This document shows positions 24,887-33,954 of a stretch of DNA of 64,000 nucleotides, piece by piece. The translations under genes were made by a program, and so were the position numbers. The first letter of the stretch is position 1; each line of letters begins with the position of its first letter. Location of the stretch: assembly GCF_000717345.1 (NCBI RefSeq), contig NZ_JNZA01000023.1, positions 59,335 to 123,334 of the forward strand, in the 5' to 3' direction. The stretch is from Streptomyces lydicus. Its GTDB lineage: Bacteria > Actinomycetota > Actinomycetes > Streptomycetales > Streptomycetaceae. The notes under the pieces were generated by a model. That model had not been told where the DNA came from. It was given only the letters and a program-made list of their open reading frames with translations, and searched no databases.

Positions 24887-25444
24887 CTATGCGACGCCGA
24901 GGCCGTCCAGGACCGTGGCGCCGGGCAGCTCGGCGAGTGCCTTGCCGGGAACGATGAGCTTGCCGCGGCGGCCGCCGCTGCCGATCAGCGCATAGGGAAC
25001 ATCGGCGACCGCGGCGTCCACGAACAGCGGCCAGCCGGCCGGCAGGCCGATCGGGGTGATGCCTCCGTACTCCATCCCGCTCTCGCCGACCGCCGTGTCC
25101 ATCGGCGCGAACGACGCCTTGCGGGCGCCCAGTTGGCGGCGCACGACGCCGTTGACGTCCACGCGGGTGTGCGAGAGGACGACGCAGGCGGCCAGCGTGG
25201 TCTCGCCACCGCGCTTGCCGGCCACCACGACGCAGTTCGCCGACTGCTGAAGCAGCCAGGGGCCGTGGTGTTCGACGAGGACGGCGGTGTCCGCGATGGC
25301 CGGGTCCGTGTCGACGTAGCGCAGCTCCTGGACCGGTACGGATCCGCTCCAGGTGCGGATCGCGGCGGCGACCGGGCCGGTCAGCAGCTCCAGGCACTCG
25401 GCGGCGGGCCGGACATCGTCGAAAGCATCCATCGGCACGGGCAT
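24887..25444 (-). CDS. YbaK/EbsC-type aminoacyl-tRNA deacylase domain protein
   Basis: 185 residues from the ATG at 25444. The domain resembles the editing domain inserted in prolyl-tRNA synthetases. Visible elements are VVVAGKRGGETTLAACVVLS, the lysine in RKASFAPMD (the conserved K-x-S/A segment), EYGGITPIGLP (catalytic GxxxP loop) and ALIGSGGRRGKLIVPGKAL. These proteins hydrolyse mischarged tRNAs such as Cys- or Ala-tRNA(Pro). Which tRNA is the target cannot be told. TAGCTT lies 7 nt upstream of the ATG. Confidence 0.9.
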   Translation of the reverse strand: MPVPMDAFDDVRPAAECLELLTGPVAAAIRTWSGSVPVQELRYVDTDPAIADTAVLVEHHGPWLLQQSANCVVVAGKRGGETTLAACVVLSHTRVDVNGVVRRQLGARKASFAPMDTAVGESGMEYGGITPIGLPAGWPLFVDAAVADVPYALIGSGGRRGKLIVPGKALAELPGATVLDGLGVA

Positions 25445-25451
25445 GCACGCC

Positions 25452-25457
25452 AAGCTA
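25452..25457 (-). promoter_or_regulatory. candidate -10 box of the YbaK-domain gene
   Basis: TAGCTT on the minus strand, 7 nt before ATG 25444; a leaderless mRNA is likely. Confidence 0.35.
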
Positions 25458-25487
25458 ACAGGCGCCCTCCCGCCCCGGCGGACCGTC

Positions 25488-26060
25488 TCAGCGGACGGGC
25501 GGGATGATCACGGACATGGTCATCTCGACCGGCTCGCTGCCGTCGTTGCGGTAGCCGTGCGGGGCCTTGGCCTCGAACGTCGCCGAGGCACCGGGCGGCA
25601 CCTCGTGCTCGGCGTCGTCCACGAGGAGGGTCAGCGTGCCGGAGCGGACGTGGATCAGCTCGACGGTGCCGGGCGGGTGCGGGTCGGAGGTGCTGCTGTC
25701 GCCGGGCATCAGCCGCCAGTCCCACAGTTCGAACGGTCCCGGCGCCTCGGCCCCCACCAGGAGCACGGTGCGGCTGCCGGCCTCGGTGGACCACAGCCGG
25801 ACCGCCTCGCTCTGCGGGACGATCCGCACCTGAGGGCCCTGTTCGTAGTCGAGGAGCGTGGTGATGCTGACGCCGAGCGCGTCGGCGATCTTGACGGTGG
25901 TCCCCACGCTCGGGTTCGTACGGGCCTGCTCAATCTGGATGATCATGCCGCGGCTGACCCCGGCGCGGGCCGCCAGCGCATCGAGGGTGAAGCCGCGCTC
26001 GGCACGCCAGTGCTTGAGATTGCGCGCGAGCGACTGCGTGAGCTGGTCGAGATCCGTCAC
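25488..26060 (-). CDS. XRE regulator with C-terminal cupin
   Basis: 190 residues from a GTG at 26060. The N-terminal helix-turn-helix of the XRE type spans about residues 10-65 (LKHWRAERGFTLDALAARAG, SRGMIIQIEQARTNPS). A cupin domain covers about 110-188 (HPPGTVELIHVRSGTLTLLV, then PHGYRN). This class senses small ligands through the cupin barrel. It is divergent from the EamA transporter at 26166 with a 105-bp, A/T-richer shared region, so that exporter is its probable target. Confidence 0.93.
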   Translation of the reverse strand: MTDLDQLTQSLARNLKHWRAERGFTLDALAARAGVSRGMIIQIEQARTNPSVGTTVKIADALGVSITTLLDYEQGPQVRIVPQSEAVRLWSTEAGSRTVLLVGAEAPGPFELWDWRLMPGDSSTSDPHPPGTVELIHVRSGTLTLLVDDAEHEVPPGASATFEAKAPHGYRNDGSEPVEMTMSVIIPPVR

Positions 26061-26165
26061 GGTCCATCCAAGTCGAGGACAATAAATTAGATGCCGCAGT
26101 TCATTTTGTTGGACTACGGTGTGGTGTACTTCAGCGTCCGGTTCACTGTACTGCGAGGTTTCACC

Positions 26166-27035
26166 ATGACAGCGGTCTTCGCCCTGGCCACCAGCCTTCT
26201 GTGGGGGCTCGCCGACTTCGGCGGCGGACTGCTCACCCGACGGCTGCAGGCGCTGACCGTGGTGGTCGTCTCGCAGACACTGGCCGCCGTGGTGCTCGGC
26301 GCCGGCGTGGTGGCCACCGGCGGCTGGCGGGAGGCCGGACCGCAGCTGTGGTTCGCGGTCGGCGCCGGCGTCGTGGGGCCCGCCGCGATGCTCTGCTTCT
26401 ACCGTGCCCTGGCCCTCGGCCCGATGGGCGTGGTCTCCCCGCTCGCCTCGCTCGGCACCGTCCTCGTCCCGCTCGGGGTGGGCATCGTGGCGGGCGAGCG
26501 GCCGGGGCTGCTCCAGGCCACCGGCATGGTCGTGGCCGTGATCGGCGTCCTGATGGCCGGCGGCCCTCGCGTCAGCGGCGCCTCCATCGCCCGCCAGACG
26601 GTCGTACTGACGCTGATCTCGGCGCTCGGCTTCGGCGCCGTGATGGCGCTGATCTCGGAAGCCTCCACGACCCTGACGGGGCTCTTCCTCGCACTGTTCG
26701 TCCAGCGGGTGTGCAACGTCGCCGTCGGCGGCGCCGCGCTCTACGCGTCGGTGCGGCGCGGCACCCCGGCGCTGCCCGAAGGCGGCCTGCCCGCCCTGCG
26801 CGGCGCGCTGCCCATGCTCGCCTTCGTCGGGATCGCCGATGTCGCCGCCAACGGCACGTACTCCCTCGCCGCCCAGCACGGCCCGGTCACCATGGCGGCG
26901 GTGCTCGCCTCGCTCTACCCCGTCGTCACCTCGCTCGCGGCGCTCGGCGTCCTCAAGGAGCGGATGCAGGCGATCCAGACGGCGGGCGCCTCGCTCGCCG
27001 TGGTCGGCTCGGTCCTGCTCGCCTCCGGCGGCTGA
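26166..27035 (+). CDS. EamA/DMT family transporter
   Basis: 289 residues with ten hydrophobic helices, arranged as two EamA repeats of five. The first repeat opens TAVFALATSLLWGLADFGGG; the second ends ASLYPVVTSLAALGVLKERM, the typical conserved end of EamA repeats, followed by the last helix. ATG 26166 has GAGG 7 nt upstream. Such proteins export amino acids or other metabolites. Paired with the divergent XRE-cupin regulator, this suggests efflux induced by a small molecule. Convergent with the acyltransferase gene. Confidence 0.93.
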   Translation: MTAVFALATSLLWGLADFGGGLLTRRLQALTVVVVSQTLAAVVLGAGVVATGGWREAGPQLWFAVGAGVVGPAAMLCFYRALALGPMGVVSPLASLGTVLVPLGVGIVAGERPGLLQATGMVVAVIGVLMAGGPRVSGASIARQTVVLTLISALGFGAVMALISEASTTLTGLFLALFVQRVCNVAVGGAALYASVRRGTPALPEGGLPALRGALPMLAFVGIADVAANGTYSLAAQHGPVTMAAVLASLYPVVTSLAALGVLKERMQAIQTAGASLAVVGSVLLASGG

Positions 27036-27122
27036 CGCACCGGACGGCCGGGCGGCGCCCCGTACGACGACCGAGCCGCGCCCCCCGGGGGAAGCGACGG
27101 CCCGGCGGTGGCTGACGATCGC

Positions 27123-27893
27123 TCAGGAGGCCCCGTGCGGCTCGCCGGCCGCCGCCTCCTGCCACTCCCCCAGCGCCACCAGCTGCTCCGGCGTGACGCC
27201 CTCGGGGATCGGCACTGGTGCGGGCGTCCGCAGCGGCGGCTGCCAGCCCTGCTGCGGGTCCCAGCTGCGGACGACCTTGGCGGGCGCCCCGGCGACCACC
27301 GCATGGTCGGGGACCTCCCCCCGCACCACGGCACCGGCGGCGACCACCACGTTGCGGCCCAGCCGCGCCCCGGGCAGGATCACCGCCCCGGTGCCGATCC
27401 AGCTGCCGGGGCCGATGGCGACGGGGGCGGAGCGCGGCCACTGCTTGCCGACCGGCACCTCGGGATCGTCGTAACTGTGGTTGGTGGTGGTCACATAGAC
27501 ACCGGGGCCGAAGAAGCAGTCGTCACCGATCGTCAGCCGGACATCGGCGATCACGTGACTGCCCCGGCCGAGCACCACACCGTTCCCCAGCGTCAGGATC
27601 GGCTCCGCGCCCAGATCGAGGTCCGGCATCATCCCCGCCGTCAGAGTGACGTCCCGGGCGATGATGCAGTGGTCACCGATCTCGATCCACGGATCGCCGA
27701 AGACCGTGCCCTGGGGGAACGCCAGCCGGGTGTGGGGGCCGATCCGCCGGAAGCGGTACGGGCCCGGGCGCTCGGCGGTCACGGCCGCGACCTCCCGCAC
27801 CCAGCGCGCACCGCGGTGGACGGCGCGCGACACGACCCGGCGCCGCCAGGCCGCCACAGACGAGAACACGTTCTGGTTTATCGGCACCCGCAC
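27123..27893 (-). CDS. hexapeptide-repeat acyltransferase
   Basis: About 256 residues from a GTG at 27893, preceded by GGGGAGG. The middle shows left-handed beta-helix hexapeptide repeats (IGDDCFFGPGVYVTTTNHSY, then IGPGSWIGTGAVILPGARLG, VVAAGAVVRGEVPDHAVVAG), with the catalytic His probably in TTNHSY as in maltose/galactoside acetyltransferases. Products are typically O-acetylated sugars or glycolipids. An N-terminal extension rich in Arg and a C-terminal tail of about 45 residues are unusual additions. The beta-helix gene at 28032 is divergent; the two are structurally related but functionally separate. Confidence 0.88.
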   Translation of the reverse strand: MRVPINQNVFSSVAAWRRRVVSRAVHRGARWVREVAAVTAERPGPYRFRRIGPHTRLAFPQGTVFGDPWIEIGDHCIIARDVTLTAGMMPDLDLGAEPILTLGNGVVLGRGSHVIADVRLTIGDDCFFGPGVYVTTTNHSYDDPEVPVGKQWPRSAPVAIGPGSWIGTGAVILPGARLGRNVVVAAGAVVRGEVPDHAVVAGAPAKVVRSWDPQQGWQPPLRTPAPVPIPEGVTPEQLVALGEWQEAAAGEPHGAS

Positions 27894-28031
27894 ACGGTAA
27901 TCGGCCTCCCCGCCGGCCGCCCTTTCGGTGTGCTGTGATCTTCGCCCCACCGGCCGCCGCCCCGGCCCGGCGGCCCGCAGGTCGTCTACGGTTCTCTTGG
28001 CGCGGCGCAGGAGCGGCAAGGAGAACCAGAG

Positions 28032-28571
28032 ATGACTGAACGGGCAGTGGTTTCCCAGGTGGGCGGCAAGCACCCGAGGATCGATCAGCAGGCGTTCACC
28101 GCCCCGACCTCCGTCGTGCTCGGCGAGGTCACGCTGGCCGCCGGCGCGAGCATCTGGTACCACGCGGTGCTGCGGGCCGACTGCGGCCCCATCGTGCTCG
28201 GCGCGGACAGCAACATCCAGGACAACTGCACGGTCCACGTCGACCCCGGCTTCCCGGTGACCGTCGGCGAACGGGTCTCCGTCGGGCACAACGCGGTCCT
28301 GCACGGCTGCACCGTCGAGGACGACGTCCTGATCGGCATGGGCGCGACGGTCCTGAACGGCGCCCGCATCGGCGCGGGTTCGCTGATCGCCGCGCAGGCA
28401 CTGGTCCCGCAGGGCATGGAGGTGCCGCCCGGCTCCCTGGTCGCCGGGGTGCCGGCGAAGGTCAAGCGGGCACTCACCGACGAGGAGCGCGAACTCATCA
28501 AGGTCAACGCCGCGATGTACCTGGAGCTGGCGGCACGCCACCGGGAGGCGTTCGCCGACCCCGAGGAGTGA
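28032..28571 (+). CDS. gamma-class carbonic anhydrase family protein
   Basis: 179 residues, ATG 28032 after AAGGAGAACC. A left-handed beta-helix of hexapeptide repeats: VVLGEVTLAAGASIWYHAVL, DSNIQDNCTVHVDPG, VGHNAVLHGCTVED, IGMGATVLNGARIG. The metal-binding histidines expected for gamma carbonic anhydrases are present in HVDP, GHNA and HGC. The closest types are YrdA/PaaY proteins, of which some have carbonic anhydrase or CoA-thioesterase activity and others have none, so catalysis is not certain. A palindrome (28628-28643) follows before the convergent DUF4333 gene. Confidence 0.92.
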   Translation: MTERAVVSQVGGKHPRIDQQAFTAPTSVVLGEVTLAAGASIWYHAVLRADCGPIVLGADSNIQDNCTVHVDPGFPVTVGERVSVGHNAVLHGCTVEDDVLIGMGATVLNGARIGAGSLIAAQALVPQGMEVPPGSLVAGVPAKVKRALTDEERELIKVNAAMYLELAARHREAFADPEE

Positions 28572-28648
28572 GCCGGGCCGGCCGCGGAGTACGGCGCCCC
28601 CGGGCACGGCCGGAAACGGCGCCGGCACCGGCCCGCGGGCCGGGCCCG

Positions 28649-29005
28649 TCAGCGGTGCGGCGCGTCATGCACGTACGTGATCTCGTCACCTCGGACCCGG
28701 ACGACGCGTACGGTCATCCCGCGGTCGGTCCCCCGCAGGTAGTGGGCCGTGCAGCGGATCCATGCGCCCCTGACCGCGCGCAGGTCCTGGGCGCAGTCGA
28801 CCGAGCGCGGCCCGCGGAGGATCACCGGCAGCGACAGATGGTCCGAGAGGGAACGGGCGACCTCCTCGCGCGGAACGGCGTCGGTCCGGCCGTTCACCTC
28901 GCTGGTCGCGTCCCGCTCCGCCAGCCACCGGTTGCCCGCCGTGAGGCCGCCGGCCAGCAGAGCGGCGCCCGCCAGCACCAGACCGGCCGCTCGCAGATAC
29001 CGCAC
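28649..29005 (-). CDS. small membrane-anchored protein, DUF4333-like
   Basis: 118 residues from a GTG at 29005 with GGAGGGAG upstream. An N-terminal hydrophobic segment (AAGLVLAGAALLAGGLTAG) acts as membrane anchor or signal peptide. The outer part contains two cysteines, VDCAQDLRAVRGAWIRC, about 15 residues apart, which fits the DUF4333 pattern and a disulfide. It ends VVRVRGDEITYVHDAPHR. The function of the domain is unknown. Upstream is the esterase lipoprotein gene, 133 bp away in the same direction. Confidence 0.75.
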   Translation of the reverse strand: MRYLRAAGLVLAGAALLAGGLTAGNRWLAERDATSEVNGRTDAVPREEVARSLSDHLSLPVILRGPRSVDCAQDLRAVRGAWIRCTAHYLRGTDRGMTVRVVRVRGDEITYVHDAPHR

Positions 29006-29138
29006 GGCACTCCCTCCAACGGGCTCGGCACACCTCGTTCCCGGCCGCGCCCACCGGCCGGTCACCGACCATTCTCACGGCCGTGTCCGCGTCGTCAACC
29101 GCAGGCCCCTGCCCTTCGGCCACCCAGGCGACGGGCCG

Positions 29139-30131
29139 TCAGGCCGACGGCACCGGCCCCTGCATCTGCTCGCTGATCCAGTGCAGGGAATCGGCCATGC
29201 GCTGGATGTAGGTGTGGGCGCTGTGCACCCCGTCCGGTATCTCGAAGAGCGTGGAGTGGATCGGCCCGCCCGTGTAGTCCCGGACGAAGCCCTTCACATC
29301 GGGTACCGCGGTTTCCAGGCTGCCGAGTTCGAAGGCCAGATAGACCTGCGGCCCCCGTCGCGCCGCCAACTGGCGGGCCAGGTACCGCGGGTCGTTGGCG
29401 CGCATCTCCTCCGGGTGCCCCTGCCACATCGGCGAATCCGGCGCCGTGTCAGGGCCGTTGACGATGGCGGCCTTGAACCGCTCCGGCTGTTTGAGCACGG
29501 CCTTCAGCGCGGCGAACCCACCGGACGAGGACCCCATGAACGCCCAGCCGTCGCGGCTCCCGTACGTACGGAAGTTGGCCCGCGCGAAGTCCGGAACGTC
29601 CTCCGTCAGCCAGCTGCCCATCTTCGGCTGCCCCGGGATGTCGCTGCCGTCGTAGTACTTCTTGGCGGGGTTGAGCACCGGCATCACCACGATGAACGGC
29701 AACGTCTTGCCCTGCTGCGACCACTCCGCGATCCGCTCCTCCAGCGCGAACGGCGCGCCCGCCCAGTAGTTGAACGGATAGCCGTACGCGCCGGGCAGCG
29801 CGATCAGCACCGGGAAGCCGCTCCTGGCGTACTGCGGCTGGTGGTACTGCGGCGGCAGCCAGACCCAAATGTCGCCGGTGAAGCCGGATTTGCGGCCGGA
29901 CCACTTCGTCGTCACCACCTGGGTGCCGTCGTTGCCGGTCGTACGGAACGGGGTGAAGGCGGAGCGCGGGCCACGCGGCATCACCACCCCCGGCTTGCCG
30001 TTGGCCGCGTCCGCCGGCTGCGCCCGCAGCCGGGGCACGCCGGACGCGTCGACGACGTCCCCGCCGCCGCAACCGGCCAGCAGCCCCAGAGCCAGCGCAC
30101 TCATCGCGGCACCGACGCGCAGCCACTTCAT
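29139..30131 (-). CDS. lipoprotein esterase (alpha/beta hydrolase, esterase D type)
   Basis: 330 residues. Signal peptide with lipobox LLAG-Cys (Cys21), so the enzyme is probably anchored outside the membrane. The hydrolase fold follows: GDIWVWLPPQYHQPQY, LIALPGAYGYP, and the nucleophile elbow GSSSGG in WAFMGSSSGGFAALKAVL; His of the triad is in DGVHSAHTY near the end. It resembles esterase-D and mycolyltransferase-type secreted hydrolases. GAGGAGAACG precedes the ATG. The substrate is unknown; an acyl ester of a surface glycolipid is possible. Confidence 0.88.
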   Translation of the reverse strand: MKWLRVGAAMSALALGLLAGCGGGDVVDASGVPRLRAQPADAANGKPGVVMPRGPRSAFTPFRTTGNDGTQVVTTKWSGRKSGFTGDIWVWLPPQYHQPQYARSGFPVLIALPGAYGYPFNYWAGAPFALEERIAEWSQQGKTLPFIVVMPVLNPAKKYYDGSDIPGQPKMGSWLTEDVPDFARANFRTYGSRDGWAFMGSSSGGFAALKAVLKQPERFKAAIVNGPDTAPDSPMWQGHPEEMRANDPRYLARQLAARRGPQVYLAFELGSLETAVPDVKGFVRDYTGGPIHSTLFEIPDGVHSAHTYIQRMADSLHWISEQMQGPVPSA

Positions 30132-30435
30132 CGGAACGTTCTCCTCGGGTTCTCAGGGCCGGCGGCGGGCTCGCGCACCGCGTGCACGCCGCCCTCACAT
30201 CGCCGGTCGAAAGACACCACTTTAAGATCGGCCGGCACGCCCCCGGTGCCCACCCCGGCCCTTGTGACCTGGTGCTCCTTTCCCCGACCACCGGAGAGAC
30301 GTCCTCGCGCGTCAAGCGCGCCGCCCGGGTTTCCCCCGTTCGATGCCGCCGCTCCCCGTTTACCGGACGGTCGGTTCTGGCATGGTTGATTCCCAGTTCG
30401 GAAGGGCGGCGCTGTGCCGTGGTTGGGGATGACCG
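30132..30435. other. divergent spacer, no gene
   Basis: 304 bp between the esterase and the STAND-ATPase genes, which diverge. It contains the esterase ribosome-binding site and must contain both promoters, but no -35/-10 pair stands out. No inverted repeat or small gene was found. Confidence 0.5.
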
Positions 30436-32505
30436 ATGACCGCGTGGGCCGAGCACGGGCCACTGCCCGGCGTTGTGGGACGGGCCGTTGAGCACGAGCA
30501 GATGTCCGGGCTGCTGGGCAGCGCTCCGCTGGTGACGCTCACCGGAGGACCGGGGGTGGGCAAGAGCGTCCTCGCCCGTGCCGTCCTCGACGAGCACACC
30601 GCACAGCGCGGCGGTACGGTCATCCGGGTCGCCTGCTGGGACGGTCTGACCGAGGGCGGTCTGCTGGACGCGCTCCTCCGGGCGGCGGGGCTGCCCGACG
30701 CCGCCCACCGGGACACCGCCCGCGCACTCGCGCACCGTACGGCGCACCCGTGCGTCAGCAAGCCGGCGCGCGGCCGGACGGGCCGGGCCGACGACCGGGG
30801 CCCCGCCTCCCCCACCACCGCTCCCCCGGCGGGCGGAGCGGCCCTCGCCGCGCTCGGGACGTACTGCCGGCAGCAGCGCGCGACGGTGCTGCTGGACGAC
30901 TGCGACCCGGTGCTCGACGAATGCGCCCAGCTGGTAGGGCGATTGCTGCGAGCCGCGCCGGGGCTGCGAATCGTGGCGACCGCACGGCACGCCCTGGGCC
31001 TCGCCGAGGAGCGGGTGGTACGGATCGCGCCGCTGCCGGTGACGCTGGGCGAGGGCATCGCCGGACCGGCCGTCGAGCTGCTGGCCACCCGCACCGGGCC
31101 GGCCGCGCCGGAACTGCTGGTCACCGTGTGCCAGGCGCTGGAGGGCTCGCCGCTGGCGATCGCGCTGGCCGCGCACCAGTTGGAGCGGATGTCGCTGCCG
31201 CAGCTCGCGGCCCAGGTGGGCGCGGACGGTGCGCTGTTCTACTCGGGACCGGCGGCGACCGTCCGGCACACCTCGCTGTACGCCGCACACGCCGCGGGCT
31301 ACGCGCTCTGCTCCCCCACCGACCGGCGGGTGTGGGCGAGACTCTCGGTGCTCCCCGGCGATTTCGATCCCTGGCTCGCGAGTTGCGTCTGCACCAGCAG
31401 TGACGTTCCTGCAGGTGCGGTCGAGGGCGCGCTGGAGCGGCTGCGCCGAGCCTCGGTCGTCGAATGCGTACGGGACGCGGGCGGCGTCCACGAGGACACC
31501 GGTGCCGCGCTGCCACCCCGCTACCGACTCCCCCGCGCGGCCCGCGACTTCGGGCGGACCCAGCTGCGCGAGGCCGGCGAGGAGGCCGCGGCGCTGCGCC
31601 GTTTCCGGCAGGCGTGCGCGGCACTCGCGGCCGAGGCCCAGATCGCCTGGCAGGGCCCGAACCAGCAGGTCGCCATGCGGCTCGTGGAGGACGAACAACA
31701 CAACCTCGATGCCGCGCTGACCCGTCCGCCGCAGGACGCGGAGGACGCCCTGAGCGCGCTGGAGATCGCGGTCTCGCTGTGGTTCCACTGGGCGGCCTGC
31801 GGCTTCCGCCACGAGGGCCGGGCCCACCTGGACCGGCTGCTGCTGCTCTCCCGGGAGGACACCGCACTGCGGGCACGGGCACTGTGGCTGGCCGGCTATC
31901 TGGCGGCGCAGGAACAGGCGCCCACCACCGCGGAGGAGCTGCTCCGCCAGGCGTGGGCGGCGGCCGTCATGCACGCGGACTCCGACGGGCTGGCCCGTAT
32001 CGCGCATGTGCACGGCGTGCTGGCGCTGTACCGCTCGGACCCCACGGCGGCCGTCCGCTGTCTGAAGGAAGCCGCCCGGCACCGCTCCCGGGACCCCTGG
32101 TTCGGCCCGGGCCCCGCGCACAGCGGGGCGCTGCTCGCCATCGCCCTGGCCCCCCTCGACGCCGAGCGGGCCCGCGCGGCCGCCCGCAGCGCCTGGGAGG
32201 CGCGCCACTCCGACGGCGACTTCTGGCTCTACTCGACGATCCTGTACGCGGAGGCGCTGACCGAACGCGCCCACGGTGAGCCGGCCGCGGCCCTGCGCGC
32301 CTGCCGCAAGGCGCTGGTGGCCAAGAAGCTCGTCGGTGACCCGCTGTTCATCGCGGGCGCCCGCAACATGCTCGCCGGCCTGCGGCGCGCGGTACGCGAC
32401 GGCGGCCCGGTGCCGGAGTGCGACGGCGACACCCCGTGGTGGCGGCGCGGTGGCCCCGGCGTACGGCCGCAGTCGTTCTTCTCCCGCCTGCGCGCGGGCT
32501 CCTGA
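30436..32505 (+). CDS. STAND-family regulatory ATPase with helical repeats
   Basis: 689 residues. The N-terminal NTPase has Walker A GGPGVGKS (about residues 38-45) and Walker B TVLLDDCDP with the following RIVATARHALGL, as in AfsR/LuxR-type STAND ATPases. The winged-helix part follows to about 370, then TPR-like helices (ALRARALWLAGYLAAQEQAP, GLARIAHVHGVLALYRSDPT) to the end. No SARP or LuxR DNA-binding domain is present at either end, so it may control a partner protein. A disordered Pro/Arg insertion (about residues 110-135) splits the ATPase. The ATG has only a weak ribosome-binding site. Confidence 0.85.
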   Translation: MTAWAEHGPLPGVVGRAVEHEQMSGLLGSAPLVTLTGGPGVGKSVLARAVLDEHTAQRGGTVIRVACWDGLTEGGLLDALLRAAGLPDAAHRDTARALAHRTAHPCVSKPARGRTGRADDRGPASPTTAPPAGGAALAALGTYCRQQRATVLLDDCDPVLDECAQLVGRLLRAAPGLRIVATARHALGLAEERVVRIAPLPVTLGEGIAGPAVELLATRTGPAAPELLVTVCQALEGSPLAIALAAHQLERMSLPQLAAQVGADGALFYSGPAATVRHTSLYAAHAAGYALCSPTDRRVWARLSVLPGDFDPWLASCVCTSSDVPAGAVEGALERLRRASVVECVRDAGGVHEDTGAALPPRYRLPRAARDFGRTQLREAGEEAAALRRFRQACAALAAEAQIAWQGPNQQVAMRLVEDEQHNLDAALTRPPQDAEDALSALEIAVSLWFHWAACGFRHEGRAHLDRLLLLSREDTALRARALWLAGYLAAQEQAPTTAEELLRQAWAAAVMHADSDGLARIAHVHGVLALYRSDPTAAVRCLKEAARHRSRDPWFGPGPAHSGALLAIALAPLDAERARAAARSAWEARHSDGDFWLYSTILYAEALTERAHGEPAAALRACRKALVAKKLVGDPLFIAGARNMLAGLRRAVRDGGPVPECDGDTPWWRRGGPGVRPQSFFSRLRAGS

Positions 32506-32694
32506 GGCGGGAAACGCGGCGGGCGGGGGCTCGGCCGCCTCGCCCCCGGGCCGGTCGTCGGCGGTCGTCGGCTGCGCTCCGCGCGGGCGTCGTCGGAACC
32601 CCGGTTCGGCCTCGACCGATCCGGTGGACACGCTGAGTGACACACCGACCGCGTTCGGGATGCGAGGGGACCGGGCCGGCCGCATGCTGGGAGC

Positions 32695-32904
32695 ATGAAG
32701 CGTGCCCCCGTGATCGTGCATCCGCCGTCCACCGGCGGCCGCCGTGTGACGCTCCACGGACAGGATCTGGGCCGGGCGCTGCGCCCCGGTGACGTCGCGG
32801 CCATCCTGCGCCGGGCCGGTTTCTGCACCACCACGTTCGTCTGGGACGACACCGGCGTCTTCGAATGGCGCGACGGCGGCCCCGATGTCTGGCTGATGCC
32901 CTGA
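32695..32904 (+). CDS. small conserved hypothetical protein
   Basis: 69 residues beginning MKRAPVIVHPPSTGGRRVTL, an N-terminus I recognise from small conserved Streptomyces proteins. It continues with a helix (DLGRALRPGDVAAILRRAGF) and ends with an acidic/aromatic segment (VWDDTGVFEWRDGGPDVWLM). No catalytic motif is visible. Codon usage is G/C-rich at third positions like the neighbours. It has no close partner: it stands between the ATPase and the convergent DedA gene. The function is unknown. Confidence 0.7.
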   Translation: MKRAPVIVHPPSTGGRRVTLHGQDLGRALRPGDVAAILRRAGFCTTTFVWDDTGVFEWRDGGPDVWLMP

Positions 32905-33058
32905 GCGAGGTCCCCCCGGAACCGCGCGGCACTCCGCCGATCCACGCCGCCGTGACCGGCGGAGCAAAAAGCACCCCGTCGCCCGGCGATCAGCGGCATT
33001 GCCCCGGGGTCAACGACGTTGCCCGGTGGTCAGCGACAGCCGGCCGTCGGCACGGGCG

Positions 33059-33709
33059 TCAGTCGACCGCCGCGGTGACCGGGGCCTCCGCGGCCTCCCG
33101 TGCTTCGGCCGCCTTCTTCGCCCGGCGCTTCATGACGAGGAACGAGCCGATGCCGAAGAGCACGGCGGCGGCCAGCCCCCACGTCGAGAAGCGCTTGAGC
33201 CAGGGCTCGGCGACCATGCCCACGGTGTAGATCAGCGCGGTCGTACCACCGGCCCAGACGATGCCGCCGAGGACGTTGGCGATCAGGAACTTCCAGTACG
33301 GCATCTTCAGCACGCCGGCGAGCGGTCCGGCGAAGATCCGCAGCAGCGCGATGAATCGGCCGAAGAAGACCGCCCACATACCCCACTTGTCGAACTTGGC
33401 CTCGGCCATGGCGACATGGTCGGGGCCGAAGTGCTTGGGGAACTTCCGCCCTGCCCAGTGCAGCAGCGGCTGTCCGCCCTTGCGTCCGATCAGATAGCCG
33501 ATGGAGTCACCGATGATCGCGCCGGCGGACGCGCAGGCACCCAGCACGTACGGGTTGATGTGGTCCTGGGTCGCGGCGAGGATCGCGGCGCTGACCAGGA
33601 CGATTTCCCCCGGCAGCGGAATGCCCAGGCTCTCCAGCCCGATGACCACCCCCACCAGGAGATAGACGCTCACGGCCGGTACGGTCTCGAGCCACTCCTG
33701 GATGTGCAA
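33059..33709 (-). CDS. DedA family membrane protein
   Basis: 216 residues from a TTG at 33709 with GGAGGAAT upstream. Four to five hydrophobic helices and the family motifs GLESLGIPLPGEIVLVSAAI, GDSIGYLIGRKGG and FGRFIALLRIFAGPLAGVLK, with the conserved acidic and arginine residues. DedA/SNARE-associated proteins are lipid flippases or scramblases; some recycle undecaprenyl phosphate across the membrane. A basic tail (MKRRAKKAAEA) faces the cytosol. The window also encodes a TVP38 homologue and UppP, which may share lipid-carrier work, but they are not linked to this gene. Confidence 0.94.
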   Translation of the reverse strand: MHIQEWLETVPAVSVYLLVGVVIGLESLGIPLPGEIVLVSAAILAATQDHINPYVLGACASAGAIIGDSIGYLIGRKGGQPLLHWAGRKFPKHFGPDHVAMAEAKFDKWGMWAVFFGRFIALLRIFAGPLAGVLKMPYWKFLIANVLGGIVWAGGTTALIYTVGMVAEPWLKRFSTWGLAAAVLFGIGSFLVMKRRAKKAAEAREAAEAPVTAAVD

Positions 33710-33954
33710 CGCCGATTCCTCCGCGATCTCGGGCCCCCGTGGGCCGCTGCCCGGCGGTCGCTGGATCCGCGACGCCGGTGCCGGTCGTTCCCCTGACGCG
33801 CCGCAGCGCGCCCCAGAAGCGTACGCGATGGCACGGTCCGGGGGCCGAATCCGTGTGCGGTACGCAACATCCGGCGGCAGCGTGAGATCCGGCTCACGGA
33901 CGCGGGCCGGTCCAGCTCGCGGAGAAGCCGGCCCGGCTCACTTTCCGACCCGGC

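Noticed and set aside
29449..32967. A 1172-codon minus-strand frame across the esterase and STAND genes.
   Set aside because: It covers parts of two well-supported genes in other frames and has no recognisable domain.
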